Part shown: in pieces, positions 52,606-63,765 of the stretch | Position numbering within the stretch: position 1 is the stretch's first letter | Layout of the letters: the number at the start of each line of letters is the position of its first letter | Assembly: GCA_037974335.1 (NCBI GenBank) | Contig: CM075760.1 | Location: forward strand, 60,022,515 to 60,086,514 | Direction of reading: 5' to 3' | Origin: Prionace glauca | Taxonomy: Eukaryota > Chordata > Chondrichthyes > Carcharhiniformes > Carcharhinidae | DNA: 64,000 bases | The notes under the pieces: generated by a model | What the model was told of the DNA's origin: nothing | Seen by the model: only the letters and a program-made list of their open reading frames with translations | Database searches by the model: none | Translations under genes and position numbers: made by a program

Positions 52606-53690
52606 GTAATTTAAACACTTGAACCCAATTTGCTTCAATGTTTTGAAGAAGATAAAGTGGTCAATAATCATTACAAAAACACCCGCATTGTAGCAGGATT
52701 GGAGCCTGATATTGATCAGAGGCCAGAGCGAGTGAGAGAAGGTGTGTCTGATGTGGAAAAGGATATGAAAATGTGAATGAAAACCCATTGTGAGAGCTGT
52801 TTTCTGAATTATTACACTGTAATCATTTCAGCACCATATTCATTTCTTTTATGAATGGAAGTGACACCGAAAAGATTTTCCTAGCCGGCTGGTATTGAAT
52901 TGTAGGTAATGAGGACAAGCTTTACATATCCTCAGGAGACTGTTTATCTGCTGTCTGAACTTTGCTCTCGTGTTTTGAACACACGGTTGTCGAGTTACTA
53001 GAAGTGCTGACATTATTATCTCTTAAACAAATCCCAAATTCCGAGGGTGGTGGCTCATTGAATACACGATAACTAATCCGATTGAAGTTAGTAATTTTAA
53101 ACAGAGGTGCTATTGAGAGACGTTACATTAGTGGAAATGTTTATTCTTCAAGATTGTTCCACGGAATGTACAGTGACAGCCAGTACCTTTGTCCAAAGTG
53201 GCAGGTATACTTTTTAAGCATATCGTCACAAACACATGTCCCTTCCTTTGAACTATGTTGGGAAGGATTCCATAACACATTATCAGACCCGCTGAACGAC
53301 GGTAGAACCGCTCCTTCCTTCACCAACAAATGCTCGCTTTACTCTTGAATTGGGAGTTTCTCTTCGAACGGCAGGGACGCTGGCAATGTGGAGAGTCAAT
53401 CAACCACTCCGACATAAAATGCAATAAGTGTTCAATAATTGTCTCAGTGTTTCATGAGGGAAATCTCACAGTCATGGCTGAGCCGATGGTAAAGCTTAAA
53501 CGGACTGATCCTGAATGAACCAAATCCTGGAGCAAGCCTGAGTTTGACGGTCACAATGATCAGAATCGTGTTTAACTGTCACCATCTGCTGTGTAAAACG
53601 GAAATATTCCTACCATAAAGCACTGACTGTTCCCCGGCTCTGAGTGTTTCCAACCATTGGCAGCCAGCTCACCAGCCCGCCTATTCTCAA
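52606..53690. other. No recognised feature
   Basis: No gene, RNA or repeat recognised on either strand. Confidence 0.45.
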
Positions 53691-53814
53691 TGTCACTGGG
53701 AACATCAGGAAGTGAAGCGAAAACATCCTGAGACTCACAGCAGATTACTGAGGGCGGGGTTTAGAACATGTCTTCAAAATCCCCAACTCCTCTTCCACAG
53801 AGCAGACAGAGACA

Positions 53815-54276
53815 ATGCGGCTGCTCAGCATCTGGGTTGTGTGGGCAATATTTCTGACAGGTAAATGTGGACCAAACATTTCAACTTTGTTTTTTACATT
53901 TTTGAAACATGGTGTAAAACAAAATTTTCAACAGTCGCCTGTCAGATCTTTTTATATTTGTTTTTTCAGATCTCATTCATGGAGATTCTGTCACTCAGTC
54001 GCCTTCCTCAGATGTTAGGACAGAAGGAGAAGCGGTGACTTTAAATTGTAAATATGACACTAAAATGAGCTCCTACTATCTATACTGGTACCGGCAGCAC
54101 CCAGACTCACAGCCTGAGTTTATATTGCGGAAAGGCTCGACCAGTGGTGAAGATAAAGCCGATTCTGCCAAAAGCCGTTTCTCTGTTGAGCTCCAGACTG
54201 AAAATAAATTTACCAGTTTAACTGTCCGGGACCTGAAGCTGGCTGACGCCGTTGTGTATTACTGCGCTTTCAGACT
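53815..54276 (+). CDS. TCR V gene (TRAV/TRDV-like), two exons
   Basis: Leader exon 53,815-53,860 (MRLLSIWVVWAIFLTG), donor GTAAAT, intron 109 bp, acceptor GTTTTTTCAG, V exon 53,970-54,276. V domain: HGDSVTQSPSSDVRTEGEAV, LNCKYDT, YLYWYRQHPDSQPEFILRKG, ADAVVYYCAFR. Landmark residues intact. Relative of the minus-strand pseudogene at 32,745-33,020 and, by its CAFR end, of the V at 62,070. The frame reads on past the RSS for 170 residues by chance. Confidence 0.92.
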
Positions 54277-54315
54277 CACAGTGACAGAAAACAAGCTCAG
54301 CCCTGTACAAAAACT
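54277..54315 (+). other. RSS, 23-bp spacer
   Basis: Heptamer CACAGTG (54,277-54,283), 23-bp spacer, nonamer ACAAAAACT (54,307-54,315). Confidence 0.96.
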
Positions 54316-55937
54316 GTTCTTCTTTTTACTGCAGAATGCAGCTGCTATCTGTTGTCGCTTGTGTAGAATCGCGGTCGGTGTAGCCACAATGTACAGAGAA
54401 AGGAAAGCAAAGCAACTTCCAATGAAACTGTTCCCAGGAGCAGCTACACAAACAAACTGCCGATTTCAATCCGACAAACAAATCAGCACAGAGTCATATT
54501 TGAAGATACCGGTTCTAATCCCGGCCTTTAATAACTTGTTCTCTGTCCTCAGGATGTTCATGCCTCACTTCCGTCTGTGTCTCTGGTTCTGTGAGACCAC
54601 TTGGTGGCGATCTGGTGCTGACATGGAAAGAAAAGGCTACAGTCATATCTTGATAGGGAAACGGCCGCAGTTTCAGAGACTGGGGGAGGTGGAAGAGGTG
54701 GTAGGGGAATGTAATCCTGATCTGTGTATTATCATCGGAAAAATTTGCATTGTTAGTGCTGACAGAAACCACAGCAGCCCCCGAGAAACATTCTGAAGCT
54801 CAGTGGGCACGGGGGAAAATCTACTTGGGGTTGATTTAAAGATCACAGTCACCGCTTTGCGAAATCTGTTCAGCGCGTATAAGTTTTCTCTTATTCGGCA
54901 ACACACTCTGTTTAAATAATCTGTGTGAGCAGGCCGCAGTCAAAAGCTCCAGAAAACTGCGAGGGGATACGGAGAGAGGGTTGTTCAATATTACAGTCAC
55001 GGAAAACACATCGAAAGGAAAAAAAGTATATTGAAGTAATGAAATTTATGAAGATTGCTGTCAGTGTAACTGTACGCTGGAGTTAACTAATACCATTCCG
55101 TAAATGTTCTTGACGTTATTTTAGTTTTGAGGCTGCTGGTGACTCAGACTTACGAGGCGGAACTTTTGATTTTGTTTAGCAATGCGAGCGCTGTTTGGAA
55201 CACCTAGTGTGGGATTTTCGTCCTGATTCTGTTACTTCTCTACTGGCTGTGTAGCTCAGAAATGCAGTGTCAGAGAAAACATCTCCGTGATATTTCAAGG
55301 GACCGTTTTGTACCTTTTGTGAAAATCAGCAGAGATCTTGTCTTGTACGTTTGGAGACATTTTTCAGCCCCCAGAAAAGGAGAGAATCTGGAGAATGTAT
55401 CCACAAGATAGATCGCATCAGACCCGAACAGAGGAGTTAGGTGTGAGGCTCACTTCAACTGAGCAATTGGATGCAACCCTTTAACGTGATGAAAATGAGT
55501 GAAATCCTCGTACAAAAACTGCCGCAGGTTTCTGGGTCACAGCTGCTGTCTGCTGGGTGCCGGTTGTAATAGCGGGTCTGACATTGACACGTGAATGTAT
55601 TCCCGTGAACACAAACCCCGAGAACAATCCACATAAACACCTTTCAAAACCGCTCACATCGAAGGCAGATTCCTGCTGATTCTTAGATTCGCTGTACGAG
55701 GGAAGAATTGGCTGCTGTTTATTTGGGGGTCACTCGGCACTAACATTGAAAATACAAGCGAAGTATCATTCAATAGTGTAAACTGAAACCTGCCAGCTGA
55801 GGCAAATCCCAATAACTAACCGTAACTAAACACCTCTCATTTAAATTCATTTACAGACTGAGAATTATTACCATGAGGAATACAAAAGGATTGTTCCAGT
55901 CATGATTAGGAGCTGATAAACGATTAATAGAATTAAT
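54316..55937. other. No recognised gene
   Basis: Apart from a lone nonamer-like ACAAAAACT at 55,512-55,520 without a good heptamer, nothing recognised. Confidence 0.45.
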
Positions 55938-57110
55938 AAGAACATAAGAACATAAGAAATAGGAGCAGGAGTAGGCCATCTAGCCCTTCGAGCCTGCCGC
56001 GGAATTCAATAAGATCATGGCTGATCTGTCGTGGCTCAGTTCCACTTTCCCACCCTCTCCCCATAACCCTTAATCCCTTCTCTTATCAAAAACCCATCAA
56101 CCCGCGTCTTAAAAATATTTAGCGAGGCAGCCTCCACCACTTCAACAGGCAGAGAATTCCAGAGATTCACCACCCTTTGAGTGAAGAAGTTCCTCCTCAA
56201 CTCCGTTCTAGACCACCCCCCCCCCCTTTATCTTGAGGCTGTGCTCCCTAGTCCTACTATCTTTTCTGAGCGGGAAGAGCCTCTCCACCTCTATCCTTTC
56301 CATCCCATTCATCATCTTATACGTCTCAATGAGATCTCCCCTCATTCTTCTAAACTCTAACGAGTACAAGCCTAGTTTATTCAGCCTCTCCTCATAGCTC
56401 AACCCCCTCAACTCCGGCTTCAGCCTAGTAAACCTCTCTGCACTCCCTCCAAGGCCAAAATATCCTTGCGTAAGTACGGCGCCCAAAACTGCACACAGTC
56501 CTCCAGCTGCGGCCTCACCAATGCCTTACACAGCTGCAGCTAGACCTCCCTACTTTTATATTCAATACCCCTCGCTATGAAGGCCAGCATCCCATTCGCC
56601 TTCCTGAGCACCTGCTGCACCTGCAAGCTGGATTTTTCCGACTCATACACAAGGACCCCAAGTTCCCTCTGCACCGTCACCTGCTGCAGTTTTTCGCCAC
56701 GTAAGTAATAATACTTCCTACCATTCTGCCTACCAAAGTGGACCACCTCACACTTGCCAACATTAAATTCCATTTGCCATTTCCTGGCCCATTCGCCCAA
56801 CCTATCTAGATCCTTCTGTAGACTCTCCACACCCTCCGCACAATTTGCCGTTCCACCAATCTTGGTGTCACCAACAAATTTTGACACCATACACTTGGTT
56901 CCCTCCTCCAGATCATCTATATAAATGGTATATAGCTGAGATCCTAGCACCGACCCCTGGGGCACTCCACTAGTCACCATCCGCCAATCCGAATAGCACC
57001 CATTGACCCCCACTCTCTGCCTCCTATTTGACAACCAATCCTCTATGCACGCTAACACCCTACCCCCAACTCCATGTCCCCTGACTTTCTGCAATAACCT
57101 CTTGTGAGGT
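55938..57110 (-). mobile_element. CR1 LINE 3' part
   Basis: Close relative of 50,447-51,715. Minus frame: SNRRQRVGVNGCYSDWRMVT, SGVPQGSVLGSQLYTIYIDD and KFVGDTKIGG. The FADD motif is FVGD here, so the catalytic Asp pair is damaged. 3' end with ATAAGAACATAAGAACATAA. 5'-truncated at about 57,110, where tRNA-block copy 3 begins. Confidence 0.94.
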
Positions 57111-57114
57111 AATG

Positions 57115-57380
57115 ATTTCAAGCGGAAGAATTGTTATGGCCTCAGCAGTGGAACAGATGACATGAACACAGGTTAAACACAGTCATCAGTTTCTGAGTGA
57201 AAAACTGCTTCCACTTCGCTGGAGGTCGGAGAGTTTACTGTTTAATTCAATTAAAGTATTTCTTGTCATTGAGCCCGAGGTTTGGACCCAGATCTGCGAA
57301 ATATTTGTGTCAGTAGAAACAATAAAATTTACCCCATTAAAAAACCATATCCGAACCTGTATCACCATTTTTATCGTCAG
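57115..57380 (-). repeat. tRNA-block repeat, copy 3
   Basis: Inverted relative of 26,700-26,968 (shared CTCGGGCTCAATGACAAGAA in reverse). It leads back to the tRNA-Glu-like gene at 57,534. Interrupted by the CR1 on its low side. Confidence 0.65.
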
Positions 57381-57533
57381 TGCTTTGGACCCTATCGCTC
57401 TGTTCTCTCCTGTTCTTTACAGGTGATATCTCCAATTCAGACGGCAAAGAGAAAATCTCAGTGATACTGATTCGCACAAACCTGTGGTGACCAGGAAGTA
57501 ACGCAGTGTCGTTACACAGAAATAAGTCTACAT

Positions 57534-57604
57534 TACCTGACCAGGAATCGAACCGGGGTCATAGCAATGAAAGTGCTGAATCCTAATCACGAGACCATCA
57601 GTGA
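57534..57604 (-). tRNA. tRNA-Glu (TTC)-like
   Basis: Minus-strand cloverleaf with TGGTCTCGTGATTAGGATTC in the D arm, loop CTTTCAT (anticodon TTC) and GGTTCGATTCC in the T arm. Acceptor stem has two mismatches (2-71 and 3-70) and the anticodon and T stems one each, so it is probably a decaying copy. Flanks match those of the tRNA-Glu relic at 26,557. Confidence 0.75.
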
Positions 57605-58234
57605 AGATGATGCAAGCGCTTTAAAAAAGAACTAATTTATCCATGAACCATCTGCCTTCCATTTTTTTTACTTCAGATTTTTGATTCACCAAAAACAAGC
57701 TTCTCCTTTCATCTGTCATGTTTAGATGGAACACAAGGGACTGTATCAGCCAATATAAACAGCGTTTCCTGTTCGCTAGAACATGAAATCGACAGTGAGG
57801 TGAAATAGTCCCGCAAGCTGCTCGTGTGACACCTTCAATTCCCAAATCCCACCAACCTCATCACTGTGGCTTCTGTGGAACTTACAAGGTAACACACGGC
57901 AGGCATTCGTCACGGAGAGCAACATGCACAATCATTTCCCAAATACTATCAAATCGCTTCTCTTCCTGTTTCTGTCGCTGCCTCTCATCCAGCTCCCTCT
58001 GGCTGTCCAGCTCCCAGGATCAATTAGCTGTTTGATAGAAGCACAGACAGTTGGTGAACCCGAGCTTTACCTGGAAAGCAGGGAAAGCGAATATATGACA
58101 CACGGCATTGAGAGGAGATGGAGTTTAGAGGTGACAGTACAAAGAGACAGAGATATCTCATCTTCCTGATCCAGTTACTGATGACAGGAATGTACAGAGT
58201 GCGAATAATCCACTGTCAAACTCTCCTTCCAGTC
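57605..58234. other. No recognised feature
   Basis: Nothing recognised. The start of the next CR1 fragment is indistinct from about 58,200. Confidence 0.45.
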
Positions 58235-58700
58235 TTGAGCACGGAGTTAAGTTTTGAAGTGTTTGAAGTTTTGCTACAGGCATTCAGGGTTTTGTTGAGA
58301 CCACATTTGAATAGTGTGTGCAGTTTGGATCCCCGTATTTTAGACAAAATAAAAACAAAATCTGAGGATGCTGGAATCTGAATCAAAAACAGAAAATGCT
58401 GGAAATTCTCAACAGCTTTAATGAGAAGGAATAGTTAGCATTGAAAAACTGCAGGGAATCTATGATTGTATGAGTTTGATAGGGTGGAAGCTGAGGCATT
58501 ATTTTCCCTGATCCGGGAATATAAAACACGGGGTACAATCCAGGATAAGGCGCTGATAATTCACGATCAGGAAAAACTGCTTCACTCAAAGGGTAGTGAA
58601 GCTTTCAAATTCTCTACGCCAGAGGGCTGTAGATGCTCCATCATTGAACACATTTCAGTTTGGGTTGGACAGATTTATGATCTATAGAATAATGAATGGA
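58235..58700 (+). mobile_element. Old CR1 LINE fragment
   Basis: LLQAFRVLLRPHLNSVCSL (RT thumb) opens it. A short repeat interrupts at about 58,350-58,430 (AACAGAAAATGCTGGAAATT). It continues with FDRVEAEALFSLIREYKTRG and tail. Confidence 0.75.
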
Positions 58701-58967
58701 AGCAGGGATATGGAATTGGAACAAATGCTCGGTCACAAATTCATGTCTGGATTCTAATTGTTAAGTTTAATGGTATAATGGAAGCATGTATACAACGTTA
58801 TAAGTAAGATGTCGGTAGTCAATAGTCATTAAATAATGTTGGTGACAACAGATAACAGTGTAGCCGGTAACACTTGAGAGATGTTTTTTATTGATGCCCA
58901 CGGAACCTATTGCCAACCCGCAGCGGTTCGCTTAAGAATGGTGACGGTGAGAAAATAGTGCAAGCTT

Positions 58968-59041
58968 CGTCCCTGGGTGGGCTCGAACCACCAACCTTTC
59001 GGTTAATAGCCGAATACGCTGACCCATTGCGCCGCCGAGAC
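58968..59041 (-). tRNA. tRNA-Asn with ATT anticodon
   Basis: GTCTCGGCGGCGCAATGGG begins the minus-strand 74-nt cloverleaf. The anticodon stem TTCGG/CCGAA is perfect with loop CTATTAA (anticodon ATT; the usual Asn tRNA has CTGTTAA, GTT). The T arm is standard (GGTGGTTCGAGCCCACC). One acceptor mismatch (position 6). Most likely an ordinary tRNA-Asn gene with a G-to-A change at position 34, or a recent pseudogene. Confidence 0.9.
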
Positions 59042-60639
59042 TGAGACAGCAGCTGATGCAGATATTGTAAACAAGGATGTCAATGACCACAATTCTATTT
59101 CTGCAAAACTTTGTTCCAGAACTGCAGCATGACAGCACCGTGTACAATTCTATACAAGTCTCTTCAGTTACGTTGATCCTGCAACATTGCTGTAGTGTGT
59201 TGGTCATTCCCTTTCTCCACTGAATGTGCAGGTAAAATGAATCCATGTGTCTTATTGCAGGGAGGAATTCAATGGGACGGAAGGGAACTGACAAACAGAA
59301 GCCCAAGGATCTAATATTTACTCTCAATCATCAATAACATCGTTCCCAGCTGCAACTCCATCCTAATATTGTGATCCATTTCCCTCAGGATCTGTCCCAA
59401 TATTTAATTTTTCCCTTCTTTTGTCCTCATTTTGAAGTGAAATTCACTTCAATGCCCAACATAATTTGAATTGCAAACCTGAAGGTTGACCTTGGGGAAC
59501 AAGTCTCTGGGTAAAACAGATGCCCATTTCTAGATTCACAGTACTCAGCGTTTCACGCAAATGAAATAATTTAACATTGAAAAGTTTTGGAAACTTGGTG
59601 TGAATATTGACTGTGATTCACCCAGGTATCGGGTAAATGCTGCTCGATGGTTCAGTGAGAGGGATATAATCTATGTACGTTTTGCTGAGCTTGTGTTCGG
59701 TGTACTGGGAGGCTTCAACCGGGTTGAATTTTGTGTCCCAGAGATATGCAGTAATCCACTGTTGAAGCTGCAGTCGCGGGGAACGTAGACAGGAAAACAG
59801 AATTAAATGGTTTTATTTATCCGGGATTCCTTTTTTTCAATATTCCACTTCCTCCTTCTTTGGCCATTAGTTTATTTTTCTAATGTAATTTTCAAAGGAT
59901 AGCCACTGTTAAGTTCTGGACACTAAGCAACTGATCTCCGTAATTATCATTACAGCTTTTCTTCCTTTACTTTCCTTGAACTGGCTGTGTCAGAAAGCAA
60001 GACTGATACAGCTGCTGCTTGGGAGCTCAAAAGCGACTGGGGTCTACGCTGGAGATGTCTATGCAAGCGTGTCAGGTAATTGTTCCATCCAATGTTGATG
60101 AGTGTTTATCACAGATGGATATGAATAGTGGGTCGATGAACAGGGTTTTCTGATCGATTGCCCTGGACTGTGAAACAGTGCTGTAATAAATGGGGAACGG
60201 CATGCGATGACATAGATAGAGGCTCGTGATAAGTCAACAGTACATGAGAAACTGCTCAGTTTTGTTTCATCATTGAGTACAGGCAGACACTTAGCTTATG
60301 CATCAAGAGGAAGCTCGCTGATTTGTGCAGGTACATTGTGCAGCATTTCTTGTCATTCAGCCATCTAAGTTTTACAATTTCATAACTTTTCTTGTTTTGC
60401 CATTAACTGCTTTCTTTTCCCCCCTGTTGCCTTGTCTATTCATTGCTGCCTCTTTATTTGATGTTATTTTCTATTTTTGTTCGCCTCATTCTCTTCAGAA
60501 TCCCCAGATTCCCTATCTATCGGGTGCCTTGGTAACAGTAGGCAGTTCTCAGTGCGTGTGTGTGTATCCTTGAGTTTCATTAAGTTTTAGTCTTCCATTC
60601 TGTGTATCCGTGTAAATTTCTGGCATTCAGGCTTTGTTT
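59042..60639. other. No recognised gene
   Basis: Weak resemblance at 59,320-59,370 to the tRNA-Lys flank at 47,795. Otherwise no recognised feature. Confidence 0.45.
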
Positions 60640-60830
60640 TTACGGGCGGATTATTTCACGAGGAAAGACTGGAGAGACAATTTTTATATCCACTGGATTC
60701 AGAGTAAGAATAGGTTACTTGGTTGATATGTATAAAATACAAAGGGGTCTTGACAAGGTGGATGTGAAGAGGATAGTTCCTCTTCTGGGTGAATCTATAA
60801 CTCTGTTTCAAAGTAGGAATTCGCCCATTT
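60640..60830 (+). mobile_element. Old CR1 LINE fragment
   Basis: LVDMYKIQRGLDKVDVKRIV in frame is a CR1 C-terminal piece. Confidence 0.75.
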
Positions 60831-61965
60831 AAAATACCACTGCACCACAGCCTCCTCTAATGTATGTCAGTATTTATAAATACTCATCTGTAGCAATGTC
60901 CTTCCTTGGTGTGTCTCTGCATCTTTCACTGCTCTCAGGCCGCGTTCATATTTGTCCCTCAGTCGGATTGTTTCTGTATCATTCCGCTCAATCTCACCCT
61001 TGCCTATGTCAATTATTTTTATAGCTCTCTCAAAGTGTATAGATGCATTGGGTGATATAGGAAGTGTACAGATTAGAGAGTAAAGGGATACTTGCCTGCA
61101 TAGCACTGTTGATGAAACATTTAAACATGGAGAGTTAGCGAGCACTGAGCCGATGTTCTGCTGAGGTCTCATTCAGCCACCTAGTCTTTGAAATTTCGTA
61201 GATACTAAGCAGAGTGTCCAGACAGTAACAGGGCTGATCCACTAAAGAATTCCTAAAATAACTCCATGGCTAAACGTCTCAGATATTGCAGCATTGAATA
61301 CAGGAAGCCATTGAGCTGATGCACAGACTGGGCCACGCTCACCTGCATAGGCACATTGCTCAGGTTTTTAACAGGAAGTATGCACAAGGATAGGAAAACA
61401 TACCTTTCAAGTTATCACCAGTTTACACTTGTATATTGCTCAGACCTGATTTACAGTCAAATTCTTTGACCTGCTGCATTATTTTGACCGCGGCTTGTTT
61501 TTCGGTTCTCAGATTGAACTGTTTTTAGACATACATTTCTTCCCACTTGTTCTATCTTGTGTTCACTCCCTCAACCTCATCTTCATCACTCTCTTTGTCA
61601 GCCGGAGACATCCCCTACCGCCCGCCCCCTTTTCTATTGTCCCATTCCCGGGTTAAGTCTCACAGCTCCGGAATGCAGGCAGCTTTGAAACATTTTTAAG
61701 TCTGAGGAACCTTTATTTGGTGAAAATGATCTTCCCAGACAAGCCTGAATTGAAGAAAATAACAATTGGAAACGAAACACAAACTCTTTAACTGGTAGCT
61801 GCTCTCTCTCTCTTTCGCTGATTAACCTTTCAGTCTGATGGGATTCTGCTGTGTGTTATCTCAGCCGATCCTGGATTGAATTGGGTGACAGTTTGATCGG
61901 AGGTTAATGTGGTTTCCTCTGGGTGTGTGTCAGAGCGGCTGACAGCGCCGCTGCTCATTCTGATT
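60831..61965. other. No recognised gene
   Basis: A possible very old LINE piece near 61,040-61,230; nothing else recognised. Confidence 0.4.
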
Positions 61966-62030
61966 GTTACTTTCTGCGGCTCTCAACACAAACCTCAACA
62001 GACTGGAGCACCCAATGATAACTGCAAAGC

Positions 62031-62069
62031 AGTTTTTGTACGGGGGTGAGACTGCTTTCTATCACTGTG
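62031..62069 (-). other. RSS, 23-bp spacer
   Basis: In V sense: heptamer CACAGTG (62,063-62,069), 23-bp spacer, nonamer ACAAAAACT (62,031-62,039). Confidence 0.96.
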
Positions 62070-62635
62070 AGTCTGAAAGCGCAGTAATAGCGGCCAGCGT
62101 CAGTCAGCTGCAGGCTCGAGATGGTTAAAATAGTTAATTTAGCCGAGGTCTGGAGATCAATGGAGAAATTGGGTCCAAAACCTTCCCCTCTCTTTTGTGT
62201 ACCCCCGGTGCTTTTCAATATAATGAACTGCAAGTCTTTCTGTGGCTGCTGTTTGTACCAATATAAGACATAGCTGTTTGCTGTAGTGCTGTAGGTACAT
62301 CGGATAGTCACCGTTTCACCTTCTCTCCCCTCTGAAGACTGCGGCTGAGAAACAAAATCTCCATCACTCGGATCTGTAACGTGTTCAAAAAGAAGAAAAA
62401 AAATCTAACTGTTAGATGTGCTGCTGAAATAATATTAACACTTTATATTGACCGAGACATAACTGGAGTTATGAAATAAAAACAAATGATGGTGGAAATA
62501 CACAGCAGGGTCAAGAACCACCACTGTGGAGAAGCAGAGCTAAAGGTTCAGATCGCGATAACATTTAACCAGATTGGAGTCATCCTTACTGATAAGAAAC
62601 AGCCCGAACACAATGCAGACAGTGAGGAACTCCAT
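62070..62635 (-). CDS. TCR V gene (TRAV/TRDV-like), two exons
   Basis: Leader exon 62,590-62,635 (MEFLTVCIVFGLFLI plus one base; Kozak GCCGCCATGG), donor GTAAGG, intron 216 bp, acceptor ACGTTACAG, V exon 62,070-62,373 in phase 1. V domain: SDGDFVSQPQSSEGREGETV, IRCTYST, YVLYWYKQQPQKDLQFIILK, TDAGRYYCAFR. Cys, Trp and Cys intact. Its CAFRLTV end and spacer resemble the V at 53,815, but it lies in the opposite orientation. Confidence 0.92.
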
Positions 62636-62880
62636 GGCGGCTGCAGAGCTCGGGGCTGTGACTAACCTTTAAAACTCCAAGCACTGCCGGAACAGAATCT
62701 GTTTTTACAGTCACTTTCTGATCTCAAACTTCCCGTCCAATCAACAATTTGCAATCTACCCGTCATAGATTGAGATAAGGTTTCAACGAGTTTCAGTGAT
62801 CAGCTGAAGCTCTTTGACCTTCACTATTACATAACTGAGACTCAGTGACTGAGTGGGTACAGTGTTTGGTGAGAGGGAAG
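62636..62880 (-). promoter_or_regulatory. Upstream region of minus V gene
   Basis: Promoter region by position. I see no clear TATA; the minus strand near 62,740 has GATTGGACGG (CCAAT reverse). Nothing else recognised. Confidence 0.4.
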
Positions 62881-62884
62881 AATC

Positions 62885-63395
62885 AACTTCACTGACAAGG
62901 CCATAAGAGACAGCAGCAGAATTAAGCCATTCGGCCCATTCGTGCCTATTCCACCATTCAGTCATGGCCGACATGTTTAAAATCCCTGCAGAATCAGAGA
63001 ATCCCTACAGTGCACAAGGAGGCCATTCGGCCCATCTAGTCTGAACCGGCCCAATCCTGAACCGAATACTCCAAGGATGTTGATTAGGTTGATTAGCCAC
63101 GGTAAATTGCTCCTTCATGTCAGGGGGATTAGAAGGTAAAACTATGGGGTTACGGCGATAGCACAGGACCCGGATGGGACTGTTGTCGGTGCAGGCTCGA
63201 TGGGTCAAATGGCCTCCTCCTGCACTATAGGGATTGTATTCTATGATACAATCCCACCCAAGCCTATTCCTGTAACGCCACATATTTACCATGCCATCCC
63301 CCTGACACTCGGGTCAATTTGTCATGGACAATCAATCTAACCCGCGTATCTTTGGGAGGAAACAGGAGCACTCGGAGGAAACCCACACAGACCAA
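62885..63395. mobile_element. LINE tail and SINE pieces, both strands
   Basis: 62,900-62,985: minus CR1 tail (AATTAAGCCATTCGGCCCAT; CACCATTCAGTCATGGCCGA). 62,995-63,060: minus tail (CCTACAGTGCACAAGGAGGC). 63,090-63,245: plus SINE tail (GATGGGTCAAATGGCCTCCT). 63,245-63,390: minus SINE core (TTGGGAGGAAACAGGAGCAC). Confidence 0.75.
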
Positions 63396-63765
63396 GTCCT
63401 GACCAAGTCCTCAATATCTCTAGTAATCCACCGCTCTCCAATCCTACCTTTCCCATCCTTCCTCTTAACTGGCACATGTCTTTCCTGCAACATTTCAGTT
63501 TTCCCTTGAAAGACTCCAACATACCTAACGGGGACTTGCCCTCCAATAGCCTATCCCAGTCTGTATCCCTAAGCTCCTGCCTAATCCCGCTGTATCTAGC
63601 CTTCCCCCAATTTAGCACCCTCCGCTTAGGGCAGCACTCATCTTTTTCCATTAGTATCCAAAAGTAGACAGAGTTGTGGTCACTATTAGCCACATGTTCA
63701 CCTACTGCAACCTTAACCACCTGACCCGGCTCATTGCCCAGAACTAAATCCAGTATAGCCCAGAT
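63396..63765 (-). mobile_element. CR1 LINE endonuclease/RT linker piece
   Basis: The minus frame reads VGEHVANSDHNSVYFWILME (the SDH motif of the apurinic endonuclease end) and RRVLNWGKARYSGIRQELRD, the linker before the reverse transcriptase. It is the only endonuclease-side CR1 piece in the window. Confidence 0.85.

Noticed and set aside
54277-54796. Long open frame (253 residues from 54,035) as a single protein
   Set aside because: It is the V exon read past its RSS; the part after 54,276 has no domain and its openness looks accidental.
55455-55640. TCR V-like fragment on minus (YYNRHPADSS resembles YWYRQHPDSQ)
   Set aside because: Too short, no FR3 or RSS in the right place; the nonamer at 55,512 faces the other way and has no acceptable heptamer at 12 or 23 bp.
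31000-62700. D, J or C segments of the TCR locus
   Set aside because: I looked for Phe-Gly-x-Gly J motifs next to 12-bp RSS and for Ig constant-domain exons, and saw none that convinced me. This was reading by eye, so small J segments could have been missed.
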